Below are positions 43,971 to 56,565 of a DNA stretch of 64,000 bases, piece after piece. Both the position numbers and the translations under genes were made by a program. How positions within the stretch are numbered: position 1 is the stretch's first letter; every line of letters begins with the position of its first letter. The notes beneath the pieces were generated by a model. It had not been told where the DNA came from. It saw nothing but the letters and a program-made list of their open reading frames with translations, and made no database searches. Location of the stretch: contig JAFBJZ010000949.1 of assembly GCA_016785225.1 (NCBI GenBank), positions 968,907 through 1,032,906 of the forward strand, written 5' to 3'. Origin of the DNA: Psettodes erumei (taxonomy: Eukaryota; Chordata; Actinopteri; Pleuronectiformes; Psettodidae).

Positions 43971-45276
43971 GTGAGATGTTTACCGCATTGCACTTCTCGC
44001 CTCCCTGTTCGCCGAACTCACTCCATATCATTTAAAACTGCCGTTGAGGCGACACGAGACTCCATTCACTGAAACGCCGCTGCGACTCTATCGCGGAGCT
44101 GTAAAGGTAAGCTAACCTGAGGCTAAGGTAACGTTAGCATTACATAACATTAATGGCAGCCGACTTTACCGCTGCTCAGCAGGTGTTCTTATCGGACTTT
44201 AAAAAAAATACCTCAGAGCCCAGCTTGGACGCCGACTTTGCCTGAACTTTATTTGCTCCCGGGCGGCGATGAATGAAGCCAGGTAGCTTAAACGAGCTGC
44301 TTACGTTACCTGTCAGACGAGCCACCTGTTGAGCTCCGTCTGCGGACCGCTAGGGATGTTAGCTAATCTGCTGCTCACGGGTAAATCCTCCGCGGTGGCG
44401 GGGCAGGCGCGGGTGCTGTTCACACACTTTTTATGCACCATTTACAACGGTACGAGTGAACAGTCCCAGGACAGAAGTCGCGTTATAATCGGTGACACAC
44501 AAGCTGACACTAACCTGTATGACACATTTTTTTTTATTACAGGCTGCGCTGCAGCTCATAGCACAATGACACATGGATCCAGTGCGACCCAGTGTTTTAG
44601 CCCTGTAGTTATGTTGATTCCTACTGTGGCTGGACAAAGTAATATAAACAGTAAATATTGCCTTCTATAGTAACACCACGCACTGCCTACCTCTAACATT
44701 TCTGTTTTGCGCGATCGTCTCCTCTTTGACATGCTCTCAATGACATTTCAGCCAATTTGGCATCACATAAGCAGTCTTCCATGCGTGGTTACTGTACTGC
44801 ATTATGACGCACAGCTAGTCATGTTCTGCCACCAACGTCCAGTGTCTATATAGAGCTGAAGCAATCATTCGATCGGATCGTGTAGGTTTTTTGAGAAAAA
44901 TTATCACATGACAGTGTGACAGTCAGAGACAGAAAGTTTCAGTCATTTTGAGAAAAAGTGTAATTGTTGATTTTTGTTTTTGCGTTCCTTTACAAACTGA
45001 CGATTACTTACTGTAGTCCAGACCCAACTTTTTGTCTTTAACACAGCACCACTGACTTATTAACCTAAATAAACTCTTAGACAGTAGTTCTTGTCAAGCT
45101 GGCCTCGCCCTTCACACTCGCACGTTTTGCTGCCTGCGGTCAAAGTACTTCTGCAAATGCATTTCCTTGCTATGTATCTTCAAATATTTAGAGGTTTCAC
45201 AATTTAGACCTGGATTAGCGTCTGCACACATACACACACACATACACACACACCTCTTTTGGATGTTGCATTGACT

Positions 45277-45452
45277 TGCATTAATTTCCTGGACCCCAAC
45301 CCAAACCCTAACCACTACTTCCCTAAACCTAACCTCAACCACTGATGCAAAAATCAGCCTTTTCTCAAATATGGAAATGGCTTTGAATCCCCAATTGAAT
45401 AAGCAGTCCCCAATTAACTCGTCCGTAGTCTCATATTCATCCCCAAAGGTAT
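45277..45452. repeat. Interspersed repeat fragment with telomere-like CCCTAA variants
   Basis: CCCCAACCCAAACCCTAACC...CCCTAAACCTAACC is set between TTGCATTGACTTGCATTAATTTCCTGG and a unique-looking right part. I recognise this combination as recurring in fish genomes. The element type is unknown. Confidence 0.4.
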
Positions 45453-46348
45453 CCTGTGATATGCACACCCACACTGTCACACACGCACGTTTACTGCCAT
45501 GATGTGGAACTGAAGATCTCGCAGGAAATTATTTTTAAAAAGTTAGATCGACACACATTTGAGTGGACTGCAACCCCTGTGATCTAGCGAGTGTTGCTGC
45601 AACAGCAGGTTATCTTTGCTGAAAGAGCACTTTGTCGTACTGCGGGAAGACACAGACACAAACCTCCAGAGTGTAACTCAAGGTAATCATTATAAAAGGA
45701 TTTCTTAATTGTCCCACCATAGTTTTTTTCCATACTGTATGATAAGATAAAGCCGATATGTCAGGAGACGTAAGCCGTTATTTATAGGTCAAACTGTATT
45801 TGCTACAGTATGTCCTTTTGCTACGTTCCTTCTCCTCAACACCCCCTTGCCCCCTTTTTTCTGTTTTCTTACTGACACATCATGTCTGTACATTTTAATG
45901 TGAACAAATTCTGCTGGTGAATGTCATACATATTCTCTACATCACCTCATCTTGTGGAGCCAATTTAAAGTGTCTTTACCCCCGTTTTTCCTCTTTCACC
46001 TCTGTCGCCTGCGTGACACGACCCTGCTTCCTGCTCAGGAGCAAGTTAGAGGAGTTAAACTTGGCTACTCCGTCTGTCTCCTCCCCATCCTTCCTCCTCC
46101 TCACACCCTCCTCTATCGCCTTCACATTCTTTCCTCCATGTCCTCCAAAATGTTTGAAAGTTTCCACATTTGTCTCCATTACACAGGCATGCGTGTTTCT
46201 CATGGCCCCCGTGCTCTCGACCTACTCTCGCTGCTCTGTGGCATTACTGAGATTTTTGAGTGATTATATGGGGCAGCTCAAACCTTTACACATGACAGGA
46301 CTTAATGTGCCCCCCCCCTCAAGTCAATATTATTCCATCCTTCCTTCA

Positions 46349-46452
46349 AAGGCTGCAACTAAAATTCCGATTGTTTACTTGGTTAATCGATTCCAAGCAA
46401 ATGCAAAATATCAGAAAATAGTAAATGCGTTCTCCCAAAGTCCAAGTTGACG
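46349..46452 (+). repeat. Fragment of a common teleost interspersed repeat (SINE/MITE-like)
   Basis: GGCTGCAACTAAAATTCCGATTGTTTACTTGGTTAATCGATT followed by ATATCAGAAAATAGTAAATGCGTTCTCCCAAAGTCCAAGTTGACG. It matches the layout GGGCTGCAACTAA...TTAATCGATT...GTCAGAAAATAG...CCAAGGTGACG that I know as very frequent in fish. Truncated. Confidence 0.6.
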
Positions 46453-49400
46453 TTTTCTCCTCCCACCAACTACTCAGTTCATCCGGAAACCCCCATCAGC
46501 TCTGCTTCCCTGATAAGTGATTGTTAAGTTGAAGGGTGACGGGGGGGAAAAAAAAGGCCTCTCTCAGTATTTGGCAGGCAGTTTAGGTCATTTGGCATCG
46601 CAGGCGGGATCGTTCCCGAATCACCAAGCTGTATTGACTCAGCATTGTTTGCTTCGGCGAGCGGATCGGTCCTGCAGCTCGCATCAGACGGCAACACTGG
46701 GCATTCGCTGTGGCGCGGCGCTGTCAGCCGTTTTCTTTTCCAATGTGGCCAGATTTAAAGCTGAGCAGGAGTTTTGGCTGCGTGTTGTGCTGTGTTCTTG
46801 TAACTTCACAGGCTTTTACGCGCGGGTACCACCCTCTTGATGAATGTATGAGCGTGTGTGTGTGTGGGTGTGTGTGTGGGTGTGTGTTAATAGTAGTCTA
46901 TTCATTCAAACAGTTCAATGAAAGTTTTATGTTCGTGAGCAGCTGTAGACAGCCCTTCCTGTTAGGTCAGTAGGTAGAAAACGTCAGAGGTCTACAAATG
47001 TCACATTGATGCAGGCACATTTTTCTAAACGCACAATATTAAGTTTTATGTTGCCTGAGCAGCCAGCCCAGAGTTTATACAATATCAGTGACCTCCCCTC
47101 ATCTTTTCCTGTCCGTCTGGTCTCTGCCTGACTCAGAGAATCACACGGCTCTTACACGGTTTAGCCACCAACAAATTCCCCATTCACGCATGGGCTTAAT
47201 TTATAAGGGGAAAAACTCAGTGCCAGCTAAGGTCACTGCATCCACTGATGGCAGACCAGAATTTCTCAAATGGCTGAGTGGAGTTGTGTCCGTTGATGAG
47301 ATTAGAATCAGCACCGATTCACAGGTAAAATCACAGCTGTATTTCACCTGCAGTTTATCCAATTTCATCTTTTTTTATATATGGGCTTAGAACTGTATCT
47401 GGTAGGGCAACCGGATCAGTCCCGGGCGTATTGTTGCCCTTGTTGGAGTAGAACTGTGATAGCTTTGTCTTTGTTTGCTGAATATTTGGGGCAAAGTTCC
47501 AGATTTAGAAAAAAAATCTCCCTTTGTTTCTGTGCAACTGACTCAAAAAAAAAAGTTGTTTTCGTGACACCCCTGACACGCCTGCATTTAACCACAGCCA
47601 GGCTATAGGGATGCCCAGGGGGGCGATGCATTATTTAACACTAACTGTTGATGTTTCACTCTCGCTCCCAGTTCGCTGATGGTGAGAGAGTTAGGCCGAG
47701 ACTGGCTGAGCTGCCAGACCCTCAGACCAAGACTCATGCTTAGAGAATCCTCAAACTCTTTTTTTCTTTTTTTTTCTTTTTTGCAAACTAGTCAATTTCC
47801 CCATATCCTTTAAACCCCCTCCACTAATTTTAAGCCAAATTGTAAGCCTGTGGGAAGATATATCATTACCATGCATACCGCTGAGAGTATTCATTAAGTT
47901 GAGCTTGATACTACTTGTGTTTTTGAACTTGAATACATTGAGATGGTATTGGATCAGTTTGGTGGAGAAAATTTTGGATTGCAGCCCGTCACATCTGAAT
48001 CAGTGTGGAGGCAATGAAACGTGTTGTTCCTATAGGGATGATACTGGGGCCCAGTTTTTTGACAGGTGTTTATCCACTGGTGTTTTTTTTATGGGAATGT
48101 ACGTTGGAAGTCAAAATAAATCATGGAGAAGAAACAACACTGAGAAGCCTGGACGATCGGGACCATGTGGGACAGTGTCCTTAGTGGGACAAGAAGCGTC
48201 TCTCATGTAGTGGACTAACCAGGCTCAAACATCCTAGTGTCTGAGCCTCTGCCTCAGCTCCATTCTCCTCCTCTACCTTGCACTGATTGGCTTTGGCTGA
48301 CGGCCATCCTCTGCCAAGACCGTTAATGAGGAAACATTGTCCCCTGCCCTGAGTGTTTCTGTGTGTGTGTATTTGGGCATGACAATGATTGGGAGAGTAT
48401 CTGTAAATTTAAATTCGTACACGCGCCAAGATCGTGACACTTGGACCAACACATGGTGACATTGACATACAGTGAAGTGTTGCTTTATGAATCCTTTTTT
48501 TTTGGGCCATATCATCATGTGAGTCTTCCCGGTTCTTAGTAAAAGTAAGTTGGGTTTCTTGGTGTTTGTGAAGCACGGTGTGAACCTGCACTTACAGCTA
48601 ACTACACAGTGCAAGAGTCAGTATAGTGTAGCATCAGGCACGGCACAGATCCTGCAATCACATGAGGCAATATTTAGTGGCTGAGGGCGGCAGCTCAGTA
48701 AACTGGCTTCATTGTCGCGATCACATGATCGGATTGGTGCTTAACACATTTTTTTTTCTGTTCAGTCGGTGGCCCACACTGTAGCCTTCAGGCTGCTTTA
48801 TGCATGGATGTAATGCTTTAGTGTTGTTACTTCAGGTTCAAACACAGTGCCGATGTCAGCGCTGTCCACTTGACGATCTGATCGCCCAAGACGCATGTTA
48901 ATGCAATGTATGAACAGGGCCTGTGTTGTGCAAATAATTAAATGCAAAAAATGTTGGTGGACTCCGCAATCACGCAATATGACCAACTTTGGAACACTCC
49001 TGTTTTCAAAATTTAAATATTTATTGAAGCTCTGATGTGCACGAATAATAACAGAGAGCAGCAGACAGCGGAGCAGCTGCATTGTATCATGCAGATGGCC
49101 CAGTCGGTCTTTTGTGTTGTTTACGTCTGGGTCCACTTCTAAGCCCCCTTTTTCGTCACTGCATTCATCATGAGCTCCAACCTGATGTGAACGAAACATG
49201 AGTCAAATATAACCTTTTGTAATATAGAGGATTCTGGACGAAGACTTGGTTTCATTTGTGAGCTACACAGAACTTAAGTTGGAGACCACGTTTTTTTCTT
49301 TTTTATTCCCCTGATCTTTCAGATTGTGCCTGGAATTATCCCGCTAATACAGCAGTTAAGTTCCTCCTGGGATTTTCCTTGTTCCTTCAATACTTTGACC

Positions 49401-50699
49401 CTTTAAAGCCCTTTAAAATACCACAAAACATTTTTCCCCCTTTCATTCGTTACCCGGGCTTGACCAAAAATGGGTTGCTAACTCTGCGTGACTTGTTCCT
49501 GAAGGGTTTTGCTGCACAAGCTTGTTTCCCGTCAACACGGACTTCTACCACCTCGGCTTTTTCCTGCGGCAGGGTGACAGGTCGAAGAAAGCTGCCTCGC
49601 GGATGACCGGTACGCCACAAAGGAGCCCAACGCTCGTCGCCCACGGCTCGGTCCTGTCCACTCCAGGTCCATGTTCCTGTTTGTGTTGTCTGAATGAGTG
49701 ATCTGTGTAGTAGCCAGTCTAAGGAAATCCTTACATTGTAGCTTGTGACAAAGGGTGAGCGGCCAGGGATCCTAAAAATAGTTTTGCTGCTGATACTATG
49801 GGCTATCATGTTACTACAGCAATAAGAAAGCGTCGTATATTATAGCACCGCTTGTTAATAAGTCACCATTTATTACTGATTTGTAGGTCGTACAAAAAGC
49901 TTTTGTCATGATGCTTGATAACTCAGTTTAGCCAGCAAGAAGGGATTCTTCTACAGGCAACCGAAAAGTAGCCAGAAGAAATTTTTTATAACAGATCAAT
50001 AAAACATGAGCAAATGACCTCTGACCGTGGTAAAACCTGAATGTACGACTTACAAGCTCCAGGTTCAGAGGGTGCTTTACTGGAATATGGGAACTACCTG
50101 ATTGGTTGACTTGCCGCCATGTTTCTATCACCCCCGACCCGATTATTAATCCACTAACCGGAGCAGATGAGTTTGATTCAATCTCTGCAGCTTGTTGTGT
50201 CAAAGTTTTGAAACACTTGCGCATAACCATATTCCTTCAGTAAAGACAGTAGTAAACTGAGCTGCATGTGGTTACTTTTTAGAGGCATAGATCAAGTTTA
50301 GCCACACATCTAAAAATTAAGGCACAAATACTGACAAATTGCATTTTTTTAAAGAGAGATTATTGGAAGAATCTATTAGATGCAGTATAAAGTCCTAAAA
50401 ATTCTCATAGCCTTAAACCTGTTACCTCACTGAGATGAGAAAAAAAAATAACAAACCCAAAGAGGAAGTCTACAACTGCTGCATTATCACTATGATTCAC
50501 TGTACATCTGTTTGCCATCTGATCATCTGATTTATGGTGAGCCACCCATCTTTTCCGGCGGTTGGCTGCTGGCTCCAGCGGCTCTGTGGCCCAGGACTAC
50601 AGTCTTGTCAGTCACTCTCTCTATCTCACTGAGTGCCTCTAGTTGACCTTCCCCTCAACGTTCACGGGCCCAGGGACTAAATAATAAATGAGTTGCCTG

Positions 50700-51000
50700 G
50701 AAAGAGCCGCGCGTGTTTGTGTGTGAGCCATGGCTTCCCTTGGCTGGGAAGTTGACAAAAGGCAACGAGAGCGAAACCCGCCGAACGAACTCGCACTGAA
50801 AACACGTCACGTAGCCGGCAGGCCGCTTTATGAAAACAGCATTATGTCAGCGCCGCCGTGCACGTATGCGAATGTCAGCAAAGTGCGCGTCGGCCCGCGC
50901 AGTGCGTCAATCATTAATGAAAAGCGTCCCACCGTCTCAGGTTCCCTTCAGGAGAGGAGTGGGAGAGGAGGGAGCAGGCGGAAAGAGCTCAGGGGTTAAA
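50700..51000 (+). promoter_or_regulatory. Second CpG-rich patch before ppp1r16a, possible alternative promoter
   Basis: CpG-dense from about 50755 to 50960 (GCGCCGCCGTGCACG, GTGCGCGTCGGCCCGCGCAG) with a CACGTCACG element at about 50803, set in AT-rich DNA. It lies just before the acceptor at 51108. Confidence 0.35.
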
Positions 51001-51108
51001 GATAACAGGATTAGGAGAGCAGCGCGCCTACATTATACTGTAACACGGCACTCACATTTTCTCTCCCTGTCTTTTTCCTTCTTCTTCTTCTTCTGTCTCT
51101 GCCCACAG

Positions 51109-51944
51109 TTGCAGACACCACTGAGCGACGAGTCACTGAAGCCATCACATCTCACCCTCAGGTTTTGAAGACCTGCCAAAAAGTGCACCAACGACGACAA
51201 CTTGACTATTGGAGTAGTCGCCACTCACTGCCATCAGACCTTTGAAGGCCGTCACTCACCATTACCTGAAATAGATCTTAGCCCATTTTTGTCATTGCTT
51301 AAACTCACAGTTTTTTTTTCTACTTTGTGGATTCAATGTTTACTGCAACTGCACTCTCACTATGGATTGTCACAAACTAGCTGCTCTTTTGGATCCAAGT
51401 CTTGGACTCGGTTGCTGCCACTGTCAGTTAGACGCTCAAATATGGAGCGTCTAACCTGGAGAGTCGTTTGACTCTTCCTCTTTCCAGCAGCACCTTTCCC
51501 CGTTCCGTCTCTCGTGTCCCTAGTGGACCATTGTCCAAGTTATCCCCAGTTGACATGGATGGGAGGACTGACAGTTGGTTACAAACCACAGCTTGGATGC
51601 TTGTGTCTTGGATACTTTTCTCTCACCTTCTCTCCTCATCAGGATAAGGGCTGGTATCTGAAAGATGGGAAAGAGACATTGCAACAATTTTACGCATTGC
51701 TCGCCTGTGAAATCATGGAGATATCTGTCACCTGACGGTTCAAAATAAGTTGTTTCGATCCATCATTCATCAGACATTGTTGCTGCCTGCTTGGCCTGAC
51801 AGGCCAGCCTCTTTGAGAGGCAACGCGAGACATATGAGAATTTTGAAAGGCTGAAAACTTAGATTTTGCTTCCTCCTGGATTAAGATAAACAGACAGGAG
51901 TAGGGAAGAGAAAACATTGTTCCAGTTCGTAGCGTTGCGGTGGC
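51109..51944 (+). other. Probable ppp1r16a 5' UTR exon(s)
   Basis: CTTCTTCTTCTTCTG...CCCACAG at 51108 is a strong acceptor. The sequence then runs to the ATG without an obvious internal donor/acceptor pair. It contains upstream ATGs, so either part is spliced out or translation is damped by upstream frames. Confidence 0.4.
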
Positions 51945-52838
51945 ATGGCGGCGGATCACGGCGAGCTGCTGGCAGAGATGGCCACAGTTGGGCGCCTGAG
52001 CGCCACCGAACGCCTCAAGCACGCCCAGAAGCGCCGCGCTCAGCAGCTGAAGGCTTGGGTGCAGATGGAGAAGGACGCGGCGCGAGGCTCGAGGGCCAAA
52101 GCAGACAAGAAGAAGGCGCGCACCACCAAGGTGACGTTCCCTGACACCGTCACCCTGCTGGATGCAGCTGCGCGCAACGACCTGGAGGAGGGTATGTAGG
52201 AACACACGCTTAAAGATCCTTAAAATTTATGTACTGAGGGGCTTTTGATGTCACTATTGATTCAGATAGAAACCAGTCAAGTATTTAAAATGCAGGATGA
52301 TGAGGGATTTCAGGTTGTTCTCTCTCCATCATAATCCAGGACCTCTAACCTAGTGCAATGACCCCCCTGTGAGCAGTCCCACTCTAAAAGTATTGCCTCG
52401 CTGTGCTTTTCTGAGACATAAGGTGGTGGCACCGGGCTCTGTAAAAACCCCACAATTAAAAGGAAGTGATTCATGCATAATTCATACTGGTATACGTCAC
52501 ACTTTCATTGTCACAGGCCAGGCATTATGTTTTGAACGGCTTTATTCAGCCGCAGGATCGAGGCTAATTATAGTGGGGGATCTCGTAAGTTGCTTGTTGT
52601 GCCACACACATAGACCGAAGCGCGATAGCTTCATTCATTATATATTATATTATATCCCATCAGAGCAGGCAGATATGGGCCGTTGTGTTTGCGTGGAAGG
52701 GACATTGCCCAGGCGGTCGGTCATGATGTCGTCTGTGTGTGTCTTTGTGCTCGTGCTTCTTCCAGTGAGACAGCTGCTCAACAGCGGCGTCAGCCCGGAT
52801 CTGGTCAACGAGGACGGACTGACGGCCCTGCACCAGGT

Positions 52839-52876
<38 letters not shown>

Positions 52877-54455
52877 GCAGGAGTTGCCTGTTTGGTTGTC
52901 ACAACCCAAAATGATCCCCTGCCTACATCTTCAAGACAAATTCCACATGGAAACCACATACTGTACACACACTGCCTCAAGCCTGAAAAGTACCTTCCAG
53001 TTATGAATGTGCAGGTGTAAACACAGCCCTGCACCAGCCATTATGACATTGCCCGCACAGCTTTACACTGAACAAGGCAGGTCACCTTTGGTGCAGCGCG
53101 CGTGTGTCATTATGTGGTGTGCGGTCACAGCGTTGTGCTCTCTAAGTACTGTTTGCCTTCATTTTGTCTGAACCGTAACTTATCTTACGCGTGTTGACAG
53201 AAACGCACTGATTCGTTCCCACCGTTTTCAGTTTGACAGCCAGGGGTTGGAACGAGTGAGGGCAACCTGCTCGTGTTTACGTTCCTTTCCGGAACAGTCC
53301 ACATTTAGACGAAACCAACACGAGCTTCCTGCGTTTGGCACCTTGGAAACACACAAATCTAAAATTACACTGCAATTTTTTGTGATTCGGATCGGGGCTC
53401 TTTCTCCATTACGGTTTTGCACTCTGTCTTGTTTATTCTCTTTCTAAGTTAACGCACACGCAACTACAGACCAACAAGAGGGGTATTTGTGAGCACAGAG
53501 AAGTCTTTATGAAAGCAGTCGACTCTGCTCTTCCCCTTGGAAATCTTGGTGTTTACACAGCAGAGGGCTTGGTCGTATATGCTAATTTTTTTTCTATGAC
53601 ACGACTCGCCGTATTAGTCGCCATAACTAGTGATGCAAAGGTTTCCATTCCCTCTGTGCATGTTTGCTTATATATTTTCCACGTCTGTCTGGGCCTGTTT
53701 TGTCCTCTGTCCGTACTTACCTTTGCATGCATATGAACGCTCATATTTCATACGTATCTACATCCGCCCTTTCTTCTCAGTGCTGCATCGATGACTTTGT
53801 GGAGATAGTGCAGTGCCTGCTGGATGCCGGCGCCTGTGTGAACGCCTGCGATAGTGAGTTATGGACCCCGCTGCACGCTGCTGCCACCTGTGGACACACT
53901 GGTCTGGTGCAGCTCCTAATTCAGGCGTGAGTTTGGCCATGATGCACTTTTCCTCCCGCAGCAAGTTTTTTCCTACAGTCACAGTAGCAACGATATTATT
54001 ATATACAAATTTATAAGTTGATATTGCAGACTTAAATGTCAAATGAATTGAATGATAAATGTTGCTTAATCCTTCTTGGACGGAGCTTTTGAGAACAAAG
54101 TGCGCCTGGACTTTCTTGTCCAGAATATCTAGTTTACATAAGCAATGCAAATATGGCTGCAGCTCGACTGACAGGTGAATGAATACTCATGAGTGGCTTT
54201 GTTTATCTGGGTGTGCCTCTGTGCCGCGCTCTAATCCTGGTGCTTTTGGAAATTTGTGTATGCATGCTGTTAGTGGGGCTGACCTGCTGGCTGTCAACGC
54301 AGACGGCAACATGCCCTATGACCTCTGTGAGGACGAGGCCACCCTCGAGCTCCTGGAGATGGTCATGGCTGAACAGGGTCAGTAACCCGATAGTGGAATT
54401 ATGACTGGCCGAAGACGTGTATGTGTGTTTGCATTTGCACTAACTGGTTTCTTTA

Positions 54456-54486
<31 letters not shown>

Positions 54487-56565
54487 TGCTGCGTGTAGGG
54501 ATAACTCAGGACCGTATAGATGAATGCAGAGGGGCTAAAGAGGCGGCCATGCTAGCTGACATCCGGGCTCTGCTTCAGAGCGGAGCGGACTTAAACGCTC
54601 AGGACGATAATGGAGCAACACTGGTGAGGCAGATAAAGACAACTTAGGGGGAAAAAAAACCCTTAAGCTGCCAACACAGTATGATGTAATTAAGCTGAGG
54701 AGCTCAGGGATTTTAACTGTGTTTTCAGCGGTCGTTCACAGTTGAAGAGAATCAGGGAAAATCTGGAACATTAATGCAATAATTAACAGGTAGCAGAGCA
54801 GTTAAACATTTGCACAGAATCTGTTTTATTGCACTGACACTGCCAGAAAAGAGTGCCGACCAATACTGTAACATTCTGCTAAGAACACAAAGGTCTGGAA
54901 GATGTTCGAACTTTTAAAATGAAAGATGGCAGAGACTTGCTATTTTGGGTTTCTTTTTCATTTGCCTAGAGTTGTAAAATGCATTCCTTGGTCAATGTGC
55001 CATTTTAATACTGTGTGTTCCATTGTGGGCTCCATGTTCAATTTCTCTCCCAGCTTCACATAGCAGCTGCCAATGGCTACGTATCTGTGGCGGAGCTGTT
55101 GCTGGAGAACAGGGCTCAGGTGGAGGTGAAGGACTCCGATGGCTGGACGCCACTACATGCCGCCTCCTGCTGGGGACAAGTAAGTGCTGCAGACAAACCC
55201 AAACGCCAGAACCTAGTGCCTGTCCTAACTGACCTATTAATAGTATAGTACTGTGTTTATTTATTCCTTAGATCCAAATGGTGGAACTCCTGGTGGCCCA
55301 TGGGGCCAGTCTAAACACCAAGTCTGTCATGGAGGAGACACCTCTGGGTAAGACCGGATATTATGTATTAATCCCTGCCTCAAATATAATAACAGTCTCT
55401 GTCAAAAGAAGAACCAGTTGTCCAGGCCCATTTCTTAAATGTCTCTCAATTATAACTTTCCTGTCAGTTTCTTTCCTTCAAAAATTCATGGCCTAACTTT
55501 TGTTGCTGCTGCCTTTTCAGACGTGTGCATGGATGAGGAGGTGAGAGCAAAGCTTATGGACCTGAAACACAAACACGATGCCATCATGAAAAGCCAGGAC
55601 CGGCAGAAGGGCACCCTGCAAAGACGAGCCTCCAGTACTGGCAGCAGAGGGTGAGAGGGGACATATTAAAGAGAGCTCGAGGGAGCCTGTGGGGACGAAA
55701 TGCCGCACTTAAAGGTGGAGACGCTTCGCTGACACCCATCCCTTGTCTATCTATACAGTAAGGTGGTGCGTCGTGTCAGTGTGAACGAGCGTTCCAGCCT
55801 GTATCGACGAGAGCACCACAAAGAGGCCATGGTGTGGCAGGAGCGCGGCCGGCAGCCCGAGCCACAGGACGACGACGAGGACCGTCAGACCGACAATGAG
55901 CTGCACCAGCACGCGACCATGGTGAGTGAGCTCACCCTTGAGGAGAAAATGTTTCTCACTATCGCTTTTTGGGGGGTTTTGGTCATATTATTAAGGAGGT
56001 TTTGAAAAATATTCTTGTCTTTCAGATCGCTGGCAGTTCAGCAACATCACGTTTAGAGGAACTGGAGTCTGCAGACAGGAAGTTGGTGTCCAGCCTAGGT
56101 AATGGAGGAACATCTGTTTCTCTGGCCACCTCAGTGCCTGGAGAGCAGTGGAGTGGTGGAGGTCGCATGGAGCGCAGCGCCTCCTACCAGCTCAGCCCTG
56201 CATCTGGAGCCGGGTCAGGATCTGGATCTGCAGAGGGCGAGGGGGCAGACAGCATGACTCGTGAGAAATCACACCACACGCTAGCTGACCTGAAACGCCA
56301 GAGGGCAGCTGCCAAGCTCAATAAATACCCCGCGCCCCCACCACCCCTGCCCGCTCCCTTAGAGGAGGAGCCTTCTGTTGCCGTGGCTGAGGTTACAACC
56401 ACTCAGGCACAGCCAGAGCTCCAACCGACACCCAGTACAGAGCAGGTGGCCTCCCCGAGCCAGGTGTATTTCACCCCAGCCAGCGGAGATCCTCCACTGC
56501 TGAAACTTCGAGCCCCTGAGGAGGACCAGTCTAACAACAAGGAGCCCTGCTGTGGACTCATGTAG
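51945..56565 (+). CDS. ppp1r16a: Protein phosphatase 1 regulatory subunit 16A (MYPT3)
   Basis: Ten coding exons: 51945-52191, 52766-52836, 53781-53926, 54274-54377, 54499-54623, 55054-55179, 55272-55347, 55521-55650, 55759-55921, 56026-56565; phases agree; 575 residues (human 528). The N-terminus MAADHGELLAEMATVGRLSA is the MYPT3/TIMAP form. The PP1-docking RVxF-type motif KVTF is at 62-65. Ankyrin repeats follow, e.g. NEDGLTALHQCCIDDF, WTPLHAAATCGH, DNGATLLHIAAANGY and DGWTPLHAASCWGQ. A conserved KVVRRVSVNER block carries a PKA-like site (RRVS), and HTLADLKRQRAAAKL lies near the end. The last four residues, CGLM, are a CaaX prenylation box, so the protein is probably membrane-anchored as in mammals. 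It targets PP1 catalytic subunit to membrane substrates. Complete and intact; gpt follows on the same strand as on human 8q24.3. Confidence 0.97.
52841..52870. repeat. (AC)n directly after a ppp1r16a donor
   Basis: Fifteen AC units begin 5 nt after the 52836 exon end; the donor itself is the weak CAG/GTGGAC. Confidence 0.9.
54464..54486. repeat. (TG)n just before a ppp1r16a acceptor
   Basis: Eleven to twelve TG units end 12 nt before TGTAG, the acceptor of the 54499 exon; the pyrimidine tract is upstream of the repeat. Confidence 0.9.

Larger units (their letters stand above)
43971..50699. other. Long gap between foxh1 and ppp1r16a coding regions
   Basis: Probably the large first intron of ppp1r16a. 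It holds the repeat fragments listed separately, (TG)n-rich DNA at 46853-46890 and poly-T/A runs. None of the reading frames of 60-180 codons resembles a known protein or has consistent splice signals. Confidence 0.5.

Noticed and set aside
45301..45345. Interstitial telomere (CCCTAA variants)
   Set aside because: Only a few degenerate units within a larger interspersed repeat, so not evidence of a chromosome fusion.
45917..46450. 177-codon frame between foxh1 and ppp1r16a
   Set aside because: Pyrimidine-rich Ser/Phe/Leu composition. It runs into a known-looking repeat fragment and has no homology I can name.
52369..52914. 181-codon frame overlapping ppp1r16a exon 2
   Set aside because: It is in the frame of the real exon only from 52766. 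The upstream part is intron, and exon 1 joins in phase at 52766.
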